Assembly: GCA_947496705.1 (NCBI GenBank)
Contig: CANMDW010000013.1
Coordinates: forward strand, 1 to 64,000
Source: an uncultured Aquimarina sp.
GTDB lineage: Bacteria > Bacteroidota > Bacteroidia > Flavobacteriales > Flavobacteriaceae
Direction: 5' to 3'
DNA length: 64,000 nucleotides
In this document: one piece after another, positions 8,789 through 16,985 of the stretch
Position numbering within the stretch: position 1 is the stretch's first letter
How the letters are laid out: each line of letters starts with the position of its first letter
Notes under the pieces: generated by a model
The model's input: the letters and a program-made list of their open reading frames with translations, nothing else
Database searches by the model: none
Told to the model about the DNA's origin: nothing
Translations under genes and position numbers: made by a program

Positions 8789-9169
8789 TTATGACAATTC
8801 TTTTAGAAGGGCCATTGCTTCTTTGGCATTAGATAATTTTGCATATTTCATTGCCGTATAGCCCTTGCGGTTTTTGGTTTTAACATTTGCTCCTTTCCCT
8901 ACAAGTACTTTAATAATGTCAACACGGTTGTATCTGGCAGCATACATAAGTGGTGTCATTCCTTCAGATTGCTGGTTAACATCACTTCCGAGTTCGATCA
9001 TTTTTTTTACGGTGTCTAGATCTCCTTTTACAATAGCCATACAAAACGGACTTGTTTTAAAGCTAGTAAGTTCATATTGATGACTATTTGTAGTCATTTT
9101 TGCCTCTGTAGCAAAGCTTACAGCAGCAATACACATAACCACCAAAGTGGCCAAAACTGTTTTTTTCAT
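8789..9169 (-). CDS. Exported ankyrin-repeat protein (copy 1 of 3)
   Basis: 126 residues starting at the ATG at 9169 (MKKTVLATLVVMCIAAVSFA, a signal peptide); an upstream in-frame start is less likely because it would precede the signal. Two to three ankyrin repeats follow: SPFCMAIVKGDLDTVKKMIELGSDVNQQSEG, MTPLMYAARYNRVDIIKVLVGKGANVKTKNRKG and YTAMKYAKLSNAKEAMALLKE. The mature protein is short, about 105 residues, and should lie in the periplasm. It is very similar to the gene at 10126-10509, and a broken third copy lies between them. The partner is unknown; the repeats mediate protein-protein contacts in general. Confidence 0.85.
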   Translation of the reverse strand: MKKTVLATLVVMCIAAVSFATEAKMTTNSHQYELTSFKTSPFCMAIVKGDLDTVKKMIELGSDVNQQSEGMTPLMYAARYNRVDIIKVLVGKGANVKTKNRKGYTAMKYAKLSNAKEAMALLKELS

Positions 9170-9325
9170 AATTTGTTCGATTTTTAAATTATTTGATTGA
9201 CTTCTATATAACAAGACCAACTAACAGATACTATTGTTACAGTTTAAAAACTAAATAACACAATTTTAACCTTTATACAACAAAAAATTATGATAGGATA
9301 GTGCTATACGAGTTGTTTTTAACTT

Positions 9326-9467
9326 GAACTCATGTAGACTTTTTATCTGGAAGCAGGATCGATCGTAAGGAAGGCGGTCAGGGTAGATTAATTTAGATGC
9401 AAAGCTTGTCTTTGTGAAGACGGGGATGCGTTTTTGTAGCCCGGAATGAAAAGTCTGCATGGGGTTC
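9326..9467. repeat. Intergenic repeat, GAACTCAT family, copy A
   Basis: The ends are inverted repeats: GAACTCATGTAGACTTTTT at 9326-9344 and its near complement at 9449-9467. Read on the minus strand, the end is followed by CATTCCGGGCTACAAAAACG, very close to the sequence after the same end at 62053 (CATTCTGGGCTGCAAAAACG). The family also occurs at 33863-33943 and 55244-55444. No convincing ORF is present; a short minus-strand ORF here is a by-product of the repeat. Confidence 0.6.
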
Positions 9468-9476
9468 ATAAAACAT

Positions 9477-9510
9477 AAATTCGATTATCACTGCCGTGAT
9501 AACCGAATTT
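9477..9510. terminator. Strong hairpin, probable terminator
   Basis: AAATTCGATTATCAC (9477-9491) and GTGATAACCGAATTT (9496-9510) form a 15-bp stem with one G-T pair and a TGCC loop. It lies 31 bp past the stop of the ankyrin pseudogene (minus strand). A hairpin of the same design follows the intact copy 3. Confidence 0.6.
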
Positions 9511-9540
9511 AATTGCGAGAACGAACAAATCAAAAAAGTC

Positions 9541-9882
9541 TTAACGCTTTTTTTTCTTCAATTTCAATAGCAATTCTTTTGCGTCTTTTGCTTTGACTAA
9601 TTCAGCAATTTTGATTGCGCAATTTCCCATCTTGTTTTTTTTCCTGATTTTTGCTCCTTCTTCTACTAATAATTCGATCATATCAAGTTGGTTATAACGA
9701 GTGGCATACATTAAAGGGGTAAACCCGTTGAAAAGGCATTCAGATCAGCACCACCATCAATCATCACTCTTACTTTTTCAAATTATTGATGTGTTCATTC
9801 AAGGTTATAGTGTTACCTAACAAGCGATACTTGCCGAAACAACTGATAAAAATGTCATGGCTGTTAAAACTACTTTTTTCAT
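9541..9882 (-). pseudogene. Broken ankyrin-repeat gene (copy 2 of 3)
   Basis: The ATG at 9882 starts a signal peptide like its neighbours (MKKVVLTAMTFLSVVSASIAC), then a TAG stops the frame after 21 codons. Homology resumes in a shifted frame (VRVMIDGGADLNAF) and then returns to the first frame (FTPLMYATRYNQLDMIELLVEEGAKI and on to a stop at 9541). Compared with the flanking copies, the region between the signal peptide and the first repeat is shortened and contains at least two frame lesions. The second half still has good codon structure, so decay looks recent. It is not expected to give a functional protein. Confidence 0.85.
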
Positions 9883-10057
9883 GATCAATGGTTTTAAGAA
9901 TAAAAGGTTTTAATAGCATTACTTTTAATATTCAATAGTTATACACACAAATATACTACATAATATATTAGACTACTCTTCCAAATTATTAAATAACAAG
10001 CTTTTAACTTTTTGACTAACAAAAAACCTAATAACTAATAGTAATTCTATTACACCA

Positions 10058-10097
10058 AAAATCCGCTTATCATAAACTGTTATGATAAGCGGATTTT
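10058..10097 (-). terminator. Perfect 18-bp hairpin terminator of ankyrin copy 3
   Basis: AAAATCCGCTTATCATAA (10058-10075) and its exact complement (10080-10097) enclose an ACTG loop, 28 bp past the stop of the minus-strand ankyrin gene. Confidence 0.7.
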
Positions 10098-10125
10098 GCA
10101 AACATTCTATTCATGTACCAAGTAA

Positions 10126-10509
10126 TTACTTGGATTTAAGTTCTTCTAAAAGAGTTTTGGCCTCATTGGCATTTGATAACTCAGCATATTTAATAGCAGA
10201 AAAACCTTTTCTATCTTTTAAGTTAATTTTTGCACCATTTGCCACCAAAAACTTAATAATTTCCACTCTATTATATCGAGCTGCATACATCAGTGGAGTC
10301 ATTCCCTGAGATTGTTTGTTTACATCACTCCCAAGTTCTACCATTTTCTTTACCATTTCGTAGTCACCTTTAACAATCGAAATACAAAAAGGGGTTACAT
10401 TCTTAATCTCTGTCTTTTCAACCTTATACGAAGCAAGGTCTTTTACTGGTTCATTTGCTAGTACAAGACCCACGGTCATACATGCTACTAAAATTGATAG
10501 TTTTTTCAT
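10126..10509 (-). CDS. Exported ankyrin-repeat protein (copy 3 of 3)
   Basis: 127 residues from the ATG at 10509 (MKKLSILVACMTVGLVLA, signal peptide); a longer in-frame reading upstream is not supported. Repeats: TPFCISIVKGDYEMVKKMVELGSDVNKQSQG, MTPLMYAARYNRVEIIKFLVANGAKINLKDRKG, FSAIKYAELSNANEAKTLLEE. It is closely similar in length and sequence to the gene at 8789-9169. It is transcribed away from gpmI and ends at a strong hairpin. Its role is unknown; a periplasmic adaptor is a reasonable inference. Confidence 0.85.
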   Translation of the reverse strand: MKKLSILVACMTVGLVLANEPVKDLASYKVEKTEIKNVTPFCISIVKGDYEMVKKMVELGSDVNKQSQGMTPLMYAARYNRVEIIKFLVANGAKINLKDRKGFSAIKYAELSNANEAKTLLEELKSK

Positions 10510-10822
10510 TTTTTTTACTTTTATAAGTTCAATATTGATTTGTGTTTTGTCAAATTTTTGACACTGCAAATGAATTACAATATTCCTACTAAAATGAGTT
10601 TAATTATAAGAATAACTCATTTTTAACCTTCTATACACAAATTAGTTAACGATTTCACAAAAATCATAACTTTATTAATCTTTAGGAAAGGGTGAATTTA
10701 CTTAGGAATAACCTACCCGTTTTGTATGCTAGTCTACGAAGTTGTAAATTTGTCGCTTGTTTAATTTTATGGTGTTTTTAACACATTAACAGCCAACCAA
10801 AAACTTTAATTTGGTATATCCT
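10510..10822. other. Divergent intergenic region between ankyrin copy 3 and gpmI
   Basis: 313 bp with no gene. It holds a small palindrome TGTCAAATTTTTGACA at 10548-10563 (7-bp arms), 39 bp before the ankyrin start and of operator-like size, and the gpmI promoter at 10721-10752. Nothing else is recognised. Confidence 0.4.
10721..10752 (+). promoter_or_regulatory. Promoter of gpmI (TTTG-N20-TAAATTTG)
   Basis: TTTG at 10721-10724 and TAAATTTG at 10745-10752, spacer 20 bases, match Bacteroidota -33/-7 boxes. Transcription would start near 10759, about 64 bases before the ATG. Confidence 0.5.
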
Positions 10823-12343
10823 ATGAACAAGAAGGTAATCCTGATGATTTTAGATGGATGGGGAACATCTCCTGATCCAAAAGTATCTGCTATAGACCAT
10901 GCTGAAACGCCATTTATCGATAATCTATATACAAAATATCCAAACGCAGCTTTGCGAACCGATGGACTTCATGTGGGATTACCCGATGGGCAAATGGGAA
11001 ATAGTGAAGTTGGCCATATGAATCTGGGTGCTGGCAGAATAGTATATCAGGATTTAGCCAAAATCAACATAGCTGTAAAAAATAATACCCTGAAAGATGA
11101 ATCTGTTCTTATTGATGCCTTTCAATATGCAAAAAAGAATGACAAAAATGTTCATTTGCTGGGTTTGGTAAGTGATGGCGGGGTGCACTCTCATATAAAT
11201 CATATCAAAGGACTGCTAGATGCTGCAAACTCTTATGGGCTAAAAAATGTTTTTCTTCATGCGTTTACAGATGGGCGTGATGTAGATCCTAAATCCGGAA
11301 AAAGGCATATTCAAGATATCGAAAATCACATGTCTAAAACTACCGGGAAATTAGCCTCAATTATTGGAAGATATTATGCTATGGACCGTGACAAAAGATG
11401 GGAACGTGTAAAATTAGCCTATGATCTTGTGGTGAATGGAATAGGTGAATCCAGTACTAATGCAGCTCAAAGTATGCAGGCAAATTATAATAATGATATC
11501 ACCGACGAGTTTATTAAACCGATTATCATGCAAGAAAATGGTGCTCCAATAGTAACTATAGATGATGACGATGTGATAATCTTCTTTAATTTCAGAACAG
11601 ATCGTGGTCGGGAATTAACCGAGATGCTTTCACAAAAAGACATGCATGAGTACAATACGCATAAGCTTCCTTTATATTATGTAACCATGACCAATTATGA
11701 TGAAAGTTTTGAGGGCATTAAGGTCGTTTATAATAAAGATAATATTACAGAAACCCTGGGAGAAGTACTTTCGAATGCCGGAAAAACACAAATCCGAATT
11801 GCCGAAACCGAGAAATATCCTCATGTAACCTTCTTTTTTTCTGGCGGTCGCGAAAAGCTTTTTGAAGGAGAATCCAGAATCTTAAGAAATTCTCCAAAAG
11901 TAGCTACATACGATCTAAAACCTGAAATGAGTGCCTATGAACTAAGAGATGCTCTGGTTCCTGAATTGCGAAAAGGCGATGTCGATTTTGTATGTTTAAA
12001 CTTTGCCAATGGCGATATGGTGGGTCATACCGGGGTTATGGAAGCTGCAATCAAAGCCTGCGAAGCAGTAGATCAATGTGTGAAAGATGTGGTAACCACA
12101 GCACTTGAAAATGATTATGCCATCTTACTTATCGCAGATCACGGTAATTGTGAAACGATGGTCAATCCCGATGGCAGTCCTCATACGGCACATACTACCA
12201 ACCCAGTTCCTTTTATTTTGATTGATAAAGATCAAATTAAGGTAAAAGATGGCGTTTTGGGAGATATTGCTCCCACTATCCTTGATCTTATGGGAATTGA
12301 AAAACCAATGGTGATGACTCAAGATTCTCTTTTGATAAAATAA
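10823..12343 (+). CDS. gpmI: 2,3-bisphosphoglycerate-independent phosphoglycerate mutase
   Basis: 506 residues from the ATG at 10823; an in-frame TTG 12 bases upstream is less likely. It interconverts 3- and 2-phosphoglycerate in glycolysis and gluconeogenesis using two Mn ions. Visible hallmarks of the alkaline-phosphatase-like fold: VILMILDGWG (Asp11, metal ligand), GQMGNSEVGH with Ser61 as the phospho-serine, GLVSDGGVHSH, FTDGRDVDP, FFNFRTDRGRE, LNFANGDMVGHTG and ADHGNCE. The length is usual for the family. A promoter lies at 10721-10752. Confidence 0.95.
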   Translation: MNKKVILMILDGWGTSPDPKVSAIDHAETPFIDNLYTKYPNAALRTDGLHVGLPDGQMGNSEVGHMNLGAGRIVYQDLAKINIAVKNNTLKDESVLIDAFQYAKKNDKNVHLLGLVSDGGVHSHINHIKGLLDAANSYGLKNVFLHAFTDGRDVDPKSGKRHIQDIENHMSKTTGKLASIIGRYYAMDRDKRWERVKLAYDLVVNGIGESSTNAAQSMQANYNNDITDEFIKPIIMQENGAPIVTIDDDDVIIFFNFRTDRGRELTEMLSQKDMHEYNTHKLPLYYVTMTNYDESFEGIKVVYNKDNITETLGEVLSNAGKTQIRIAETEKYPHVTFFFSGGREKLFEGESRILRNSPKVATYDLKPEMSAYELRDALVPELRKGDVDFVCLNFANGDMVGHTGVMEAAIKACEAVDQCVKDVVTTALENDYAILLIADHGNCETMVNPDGSPHTAHTTNPVPFILIDKDQIKVKDGVLGDIAPTILDLMGIEKPMVMTQDSLLIK

Positions 12344-12367
12344 CTTCCGGAGATAAAAACCAAAAAA

Positions 12368-12403
12368 GAGGAGAATTCTTAAGAATTTTAAAAGCTTCTC
12401 CTC
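12368..12403 (+). terminator. Hairpin after gpmI
   Basis: GAGGAGAA (12368-12375) pairs with TTCTCCTC (12396-12403) across an AT-rich loop that itself contains an AATTCTTAAGAATT palindrome. There is no T-run after it on the plus strand, so the termination role is uncertain. Confidence 0.4.
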
Positions 12404-12489
12404 CAAAATTACTAAACACGTTTACAAACAATCTTATGAAAATAAGTCTCATCATCCTTCTATGAATGATTATTAATAGGATATAGGTA

Positions 12490-13647
12490 TCAAAACGTAA
12501 AGAGTGAATCATCTACAAATGTCGGTGCTCCCATTATCTTTTCGGTTATCAATCGCCCGATACCCGCAGCATGTTTAAAACCGTGACCAGAACATGATGA
12601 AACAAATAGTATCGAAGTACTATCAGGATGAAAGTCAATAATAAAATTCGCATCTGGGGTAACCGTATAAAAACAAACATCCTTTTTTATACATTCATTG
12701 GTAACACCCTCTATTTTATGTTTAATATAACGTTGATAGACGGCATTCACTTTTTTATCTGATACCGTTCTGTCTACCATATCTGGATGGCACTCATCGA
12801 TGTATTGTTCTGTAACAAATTTCATCCCTTTTGTACCATGATCGAGTACAGGAAAAAAAGTACAGAAATCTGTGAGTTCTTTACCTATCCAAATAATCCA
12901 TGGAAAAACAGTAGCGTGTATTTTTTTTAAATCGATTGGTCTAAACCAAAAAATTTCCTGCTTATAAACTTTTACTTTGTTTTTATAGACATTTGGCAGA
13001 AAATCCTTTATCCAGGGGCCAGCTGTAAAAACCACTTTTCCTACCTTAAATACCCGTTGATTTGTGGTAATTAACACATAATTATCTACCATGGCGTATT
13101 TCAGCACTTTTTCATGAAAAAAAAGAGAAGCCCCATTTTTTTCAGCAAGATTCAAAAAAGAAGTTATGATCTTTTCAGGATATAACAGTCCTGCATCTGG
13201 TTCATAAAACCCAATATTGTCTTTTGAAAGCTGTAAAAAAGGAATTACATGCTGTATTTCAGATGAGGAATGTAGTTGATGTTTAATTTGATATTTTTCT
13301 GCAAGCTCAACAGCGTATTGAATAAAATTATCTGTTCCGTGAAAGAACATTTTGGTATGTTGATTACCAATCACATACCCTCCGCATCTATTAAAAAGCT
13401 CCTGTGCTGTTTCTTCTTCCAATAATTTCCAGATGCTGTGAGATTCTTGTACCAAAGGCACATATCCTTCTTCTTCACCAACAGCCAAGCGTGTTATTCT
13501 GGTTTCGCCATGGCTGGAACCATAAGAATGAGGAGGTTGATATTGATCAACTCCTGCTACTTTTATTCCTCTTTTAGAAAGTTGATATATCGCGGCACTT
13601 CCCATGGCACCCAAGCCCACAACAAGTACATCATAATATGTTTTCAT
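12490..13647 (-). CDS. solA: FAD-dependent N-methyl amino acid oxidase (SolA/sarcosine oxidase family)
   Basis: 385 residues. The N-terminal dinucleotide-binding motif VVGLGAMGSAAIYQLSKRG and the GSSHGETRITRLA segment (FAD contact) are typical of N-methyl-L-tryptophan oxidase and monomeric sarcosine oxidase. The cysteine in VCFYTVTPD sits where the family covalently binds the FAD 8-alpha position, and SSCSGHGFKHAAGIG near the C terminus is the second flavin-contact motif. It would oxidatively demethylate an N-methyl amino acid, giving formaldehyde and hydrogen peroxide in the cytoplasm. The substrate is not predictable here. It is monocistronic and divergent from map. Confidence 0.85.
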   Translation of the reverse strand: MKTYYDVLVVGLGAMGSAAIYQLSKRGIKVAGVDQYQPPHSYGSSHGETRITRLAVGEEEGYVPLVQESHSIWKLLEEETAQELFNRCGGYVIGNQHTKMFFHGTDNFIQYAVELAEKYQIKHQLHSSSEIQHVIPFLQLSKDNIGFYEPDAGLLYPEKIITSFLNLAEKNGASLFFHEKVLKYAMVDNYVLITTNQRVFKVGKVVFTAGPWIKDFLPNVYKNKVKVYKQEIFWFRPIDLKKIHATVFPWIIWIGKELTDFCTFFPVLDHGTKGMKFVTEQYIDECHPDMVDRTVSDKKVNAVYQRYIKHKIEGVTNECIKKDVCFYTVTPDANFIIDFHPDSTSILFVSSCSGHGFKHAAGIGRLITEKIMGAPTFVDDSLFTF

Positions 13648-13728
13648 ACTGGTTTGATTTATGTAATAATGTAATCTAAAAAAAATAACATTATTCTTTG
13701 TAAATTTGTAGCCTTCTTACAAAAAAAC

Positions 13729-14547
13729 ATGATCATAACAAAAACACGCGAAGAGATAGAATTAATGCGCGAAAGTGCGTTGGTTGTTTCCAAAACCTTA
13801 GGGATGTTGGCTTCAGAGTTAAAACCTGGGGTAACAACTTCACAATTAGATACAATAGCCGAAGAATTTATAAGAGATCAAGGTGCGGTTCCCGGATTTT
13901 TAGGCCTGTACGGCTGCCCTTCTACATTATTAACTAGTGTTAATGAAGCCGTAGTGCATGGATTACCCACTGATACACCTTTGGAAGAGGGTGATATTGT
14001 TGCTATAGATTGTGGAGCCATAAAGAATGATTTTTATGGAGATCATGCCTATACATTTACTATTGGTGAGGTTGCCCCAGAGGTGTTACAACTCTTAAAA
14101 ATCACCAAAGAATCACTTTATAAAGGAATAGCAGCATTTAAATCGGGTAACCGTGTAGGAGATGTGGGCTATGCAATCCAGACCTATACTGAACAAGCCG
14201 GCTATGGTGTCGTAAGAGAATTGGTAGGTCACGGTTTGGGGAAAAAACTTCACGAAGACCCCGAAATGCCAAATTATGGCCGTCGCGGCAGAGGAAAAAA
14301 ATTCATAGAAGGTATGGTAGTGGCTATCGAACCTATGATCAATATGGGAACACATCGAATCAAGCAATTAGAGGATGGCTGGACCATTGTTACTGTTGAT
14401 GGAAAACCCAGCGCCCATTTTGAGCACGATGTAGCACTCATCGATGGAAAACCCGAAATTCTTTCTACCTTCAAATATATCTATCAGGCTCTGGGTATCG
14501 AATCTGATGAGGAAGATGCTTTTAGACAAGAAGTGTTAACAGTTTAA
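13729..14547 (+). CDS. map: Type I methionine aminopeptidase
   Basis: 272 residues. It removes the initiator methionine from nascent proteins. The five metal ligands are recognisable: the two Asp of AIDCGAIKNDFYGDHA, the His of ELVGHGLGKKLHEDP, the Glu of VVAIEPMIN and the Glu of AHFEHDVAL; the catalytic His of VNEAVVHGLP is also present. No N-terminal zinc-finger extension, so it is the simple type Ia form. A TAAATTTG box at 13701-13708 is a candidate -7 element. It usually sits in a ribosomal-protein operon in other phyla; here it stands alone and is followed directly by the GxxExxY module. Confidence 0.93.
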   Translation: MIITKTREEIELMRESALVVSKTLGMLASELKPGVTTSQLDTIAEEFIRDQGAVPGFLGLYGCPSTLLTSVNEAVVHGLPTDTPLEEGDIVAIDCGAIKNDFYGDHAYTFTIGEVAPEVLQLLKITKESLYKGIAAFKSGNRVGDVGYAIQTYTEQAGYGVVRELVGHGLGKKLHEDPEMPNYGRRGRGKKFIEGMVVAIEPMINMGTHRIKQLEDGWTIVTVDGKPSAHFEHDVALIDGKPEILSTFKYIYQALGIESDEEDAFRQEVLTV

Positions 14548-14557
14548 CTTTAATAAA

Positions 14558-15015
14558 GTTACACAAAGTTTCTCTAAGAAGTCACAAAGCGACACAAAGG
14601 ATGAGCGAAGACGAAATATCAAGAATTGTTATTGGATGTGCAATAGAAGTACATAAAAATTTAGGACCTGGCTTGCTTGAATCTGCTTATCAGGAGTGTC
14701 TATGCTATGAATTGAAGAAAAAAGGGCTGAAAATTCAAAAAGAGAAAGCGTTACCTATTATATATAAAGATATTAAACTTGATCAAGGATATCGAATTGA
14801 TATTTTAGTCGAAAATAAAGTTGTAATTGAATTAAAAACAGTGGAATGTTTCACTGATGTCCATGCTGCCCAGATTCTTACCTATTTAAAACTTGGGGAA
14901 TACAAACTTGGTCTTCTTATTAATTTTCATGTAAGTTTACTCAAAAATGGAATCAAACGTTTTATTATGTAACTCTTTGTGAAACTTTGTGACTTCTTTG
15001 AGTTCTTTGTGTAAC
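14558..15015 (+). mobile_element. Inverted-repeat-bounded module carrying a GxxExxY ORF
   Basis: The left boundary at 14558-14599 begins GTTACACAAAG and contains AAGAAGTCACAAAG; the right boundary at 14975-15015 is its imperfect complement, with the same two blocks in the same order when read on the minus strand. They differ by a few substitutions and one indel over about 42 bp. The ORF at 14601-14972 fills the space between them, starting 1 bp after the left repeat. The module lies in the 473 bp between map and a methyltransferase gene. No convincing target-site duplication is visible, so mobility is inferred from structure. Confidence 0.55.
14601..14972 (+). CDS. GxxExxY family protein, PD-(D/E)XK nuclease-like
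   Basis: 123 residues. The family motif is GLLESAY (Gly24, Glu27, Tyr30). Asp67 in YRIDILV and Glu77-x-Lys79 in VVIELKTVE form the D...ExK signature of the PD-(D/E)XK nuclease fold, followed by AAQILTYLKLGEYKLGLLINF, also conserved in the family. The length is normal. The whole ORF sits between inverted repeats of about 42 bp (14558-15015). The family has no well-established function; DNA cleavage is inferred from the active-site pattern. Confidence 0.85.
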   Translation: MSEDEISRIVIGCAIEVHKNLGPGLLESAYQECLCYELKKKGLKIQKEKALPIIYKDIKLDQGYRIDILVENKVVIELKTVECFTDVHAAQILTYLKLGEYKLGLLINFHVSLLKNGIKRFIM

Positions 15016-15020
15016 CAACT

Positions 15021-15788
15021 ATGAAAAAACTCTTTAAATTTATACTCAATACTATTCCCAGGCCACTATTAATTCGGTTAAGCTATATTGTGCGCCCTGC
15101 TATCGCATTTTTTTTAAAAGGAAACACCTATACCGATCCTATTGACGGCAAAAGTTTTTCGAAGTTTTTACCTTATGGGTATGGAAACCAAAGAGATAAT
15201 GTACTGTCTCCTTCTACGCTTTCGCTAGAACGACATCGATTACTTTGGTTGTACCTTAAAAATGAAACTGATTTCTTTACAGCTAAAGCCAAAGTTTTAC
15301 ACTTTGCTCCCGAACAGGCTTTTTACAAACGATTTCGAAAGCTTGAACATCTGGAGTACACCACCACCGACCTCAATTCTCCCCTGGCTGATGTAAAAGC
15401 CGATATTTGTAACCTTCCTTTTGATGATGATCAATATGATATTATTTTTTGCAATCATGTGCTGGAACATATTCCTGATGATACGAAAGCCATGCAGGAG
15501 CTTTTTCGTGTACTAAAACCTGGCGGAATGGCTATTTTGCAGATCCCGCAAGATTTGAGTCGTCATACTACTTTTGAAGATAATAGTATTACCGATCCCA
15601 GGGAACGTGCAAAAATCTTCGGGCAATACGATCATGTAAGAATCTATGGTAAGGACTACTTCAAAAAACTTAGGTCTATAGGTTTTAAAGTAGACGAAGT
15701 AGACTACACTTCCCAACTTTCTGAGGCCGAAGTAACCAAATATTGCCTTGCCAAAGGAGAAATCCTTCCGGTGTGTTATAAATCCTAA
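15021..15788 (+). CDS. Class I SAM-dependent methyltransferase
   Basis: 255 residues. The motifs of a methyltransferase type 11 domain are present: VLHFAPEQAFYKRF (degenerate motif I), the acidic loop TTTDLNSPLADVKADICNLPF, DIIFCNHVLEHIPDD and MQELFRVLKPGGMAILQIPQD. The N-terminal about 75 residues (including PRPLLIRLSYIVRPAIAFFLKG) are basic and hydrophobic and may contact membrane or a lipid-linked substrate. The substrate is unknown. It starts 6 bp past the GxxExxY module's right repeat, so the module may have displaced its promoter. Confidence 0.8.
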   Translation: MKKLFKFILNTIPRPLLIRLSYIVRPAIAFFLKGNTYTDPIDGKSFSKFLPYGYGNQRDNVLSPSTLSLERHRLLWLYLKNETDFFTAKAKVLHFAPEQAFYKRFRKLEHLEYTTTDLNSPLADVKADICNLPFDDDQYDIIFCNHVLEHIPDDTKAMQELFRVLKPGGMAILQIPQDLSRHTTFEDNSITDPRERAKIFGQYDHVRIYGKDYFKKLRSIGFKVDEVDYTSQLSEAEVTKYCLAKGEILPVCYKS

Positions 15789-15868
15789 AAAAATTGAAAT
15801 ATTAAGGGGTAAGATTTTGACTGTTTACAACACTATTACATAGTTTAATAATCTAAAATTATTTAATA

Positions 15869-16933
15869 ATGAAATTTACACAAATGAAAAAACCAGTTAA
15901 TTTATTAGCCCTGATGCTAGTTATGATTCTCTCACAGGCCTGTGAAACAGATGATAAAGAACCTCTTAAAGAAAATAATTCTTTATCACTTAATGAAAAA
16001 ATGCTTAGCTTCGAAAATGTCCATTCATACTCGGATCTTTTCGATAATTACAACGAACAAAAATTTAACTCTCTGATTAAATCTTCATCATTTACCTCTT
16101 TTCGAAAAGCAAAAGCAAGCAACCCTTCTGCTTCAAAGATGATAAGCTTCATTGATAAAGAAGAAATGGATTTGAGAATCTATGATCTTATCAATGATCA
16201 AGGTTTTATTGGATTAGGTAAATATATTGTAAGATTAGATCTTATTACAAAGACTGTTTTTGTTTCAGAAAATTCAGACCAAAACACCCTTACATTAATG
16301 TCTGACAGTAAAAATAATAATTCAGACATATTTTCTTTTCCTTTTGACTATAATGTCACCGAATTATTGGAATTATGTGAAGAAAACAATACCACATTAG
16401 CAGAAGGTATACATCTCTACGAAACCAATGGAGGCGATATTTCAAAAGCAGCTTGTCGTGGGGCAAGTGGAAGAAATGATGCAAAAGAAAAATGTGGTGA
16501 TAACAGGTATGATTACAATGGAAAGGCTTATTCTTCAAAAGTGAAATTAGAATATGAGAAATTTGGCATCTATTTTTCAATAAAAGCAAAAGTCAAAAAT
16601 TATAAAGTAAATTCTGTTTGCAATCCCCATAAAAGCGGATCTCAATCCATTCGTTATACAAGATGTGATATAAATAAAAAGAAGAAAAAATGTAAATGGT
16701 TTAAGTGTGAGTGTAAAGATGACTGGCAATATGATTGGTCACGATCTGGAGTAACAATTACAGAAGGTTCTGGGTATGATGAAAATTCTGACAGGTATGT
16801 AACAACTCATCAAGCTTATGAAAAATCCAGAGGATTACAAGCTTATGCAGTAAGTGTAGTAGTGACTTATGGTCCAACTCTTGGGGCTACCGGAGCTCAA
16901 TCTAAAACACTATCTATCAAGTCAAATCTATAA
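15869..16933 (+). CDS. Lipoprotein of unknown function with a cysteine-rich centre
   Basis: 354 residues (349 if the second ATG at 15884 is used, which sits nearer the signal). The N terminus ends in LSQAC, a good lipobox, followed by ETDDKEP, so it is an exported lipoprotein. Residues about 25-185 are helical and charged. A central block (about 190-290) holds nine cysteines and basic runs (NKKKKKCKWFKCECKDDW), suggesting disulfides or metal binding outside the cytoplasm. No family is recognised. It is convergent with apbE, with a shared hairpin at 16944-16981. Confidence 0.7.
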   Translation: MKFTQMKKPVNLLALMLVMILSQACETDDKEPLKENNSLSLNEKMLSFENVHSYSDLFDNYNEQKFNSLIKSSSFTSFRKAKASNPSASKMISFIDKEEMDLRIYDLINDQGFIGLGKYIVRLDLITKTVFVSENSDQNTLTLMSDSKNNNSDIFSFPFDYNVTELLELCEENNTTLAEGIHLYETNGGDISKAACRGASGRNDAKEKCGDNRYDYNGKAYSSKVKLEYEKFGIYFSIKAKVKNYKVNSVCNPHKSGSQSIRYTRCDINKKKKKCKWFKCECKDDWQYDWSRSGVTITEGSGYDENSDRYVTTHQAYEKSRGLQAYAVSVVVTYGPTLGATGAQSKTLSIKSNL

Positions 16934-16943
16934 GTAAATCACA

Positions 16944-16981
16944 ATGATCGTTACTTTCTTTATGATGTAGGTAACGATCAT
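16944..16981. terminator. Bidirectional hairpin between the lipoprotein gene and apbE
   Basis: ATGATCGTTAC (16944-16954) pairs perfectly with GTAACGATCAT (16971-16981), an 11-bp stem between convergent genes. Confidence 0.55.
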
Positions 16982-16985
16982 CTAT

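Noticed and set aside
9266..9469. Minus-strand ORF of 67 codons
   Set aside because: It covers repeat copy A of the GAACTCAT family; the reading is a by-product of the repeat.
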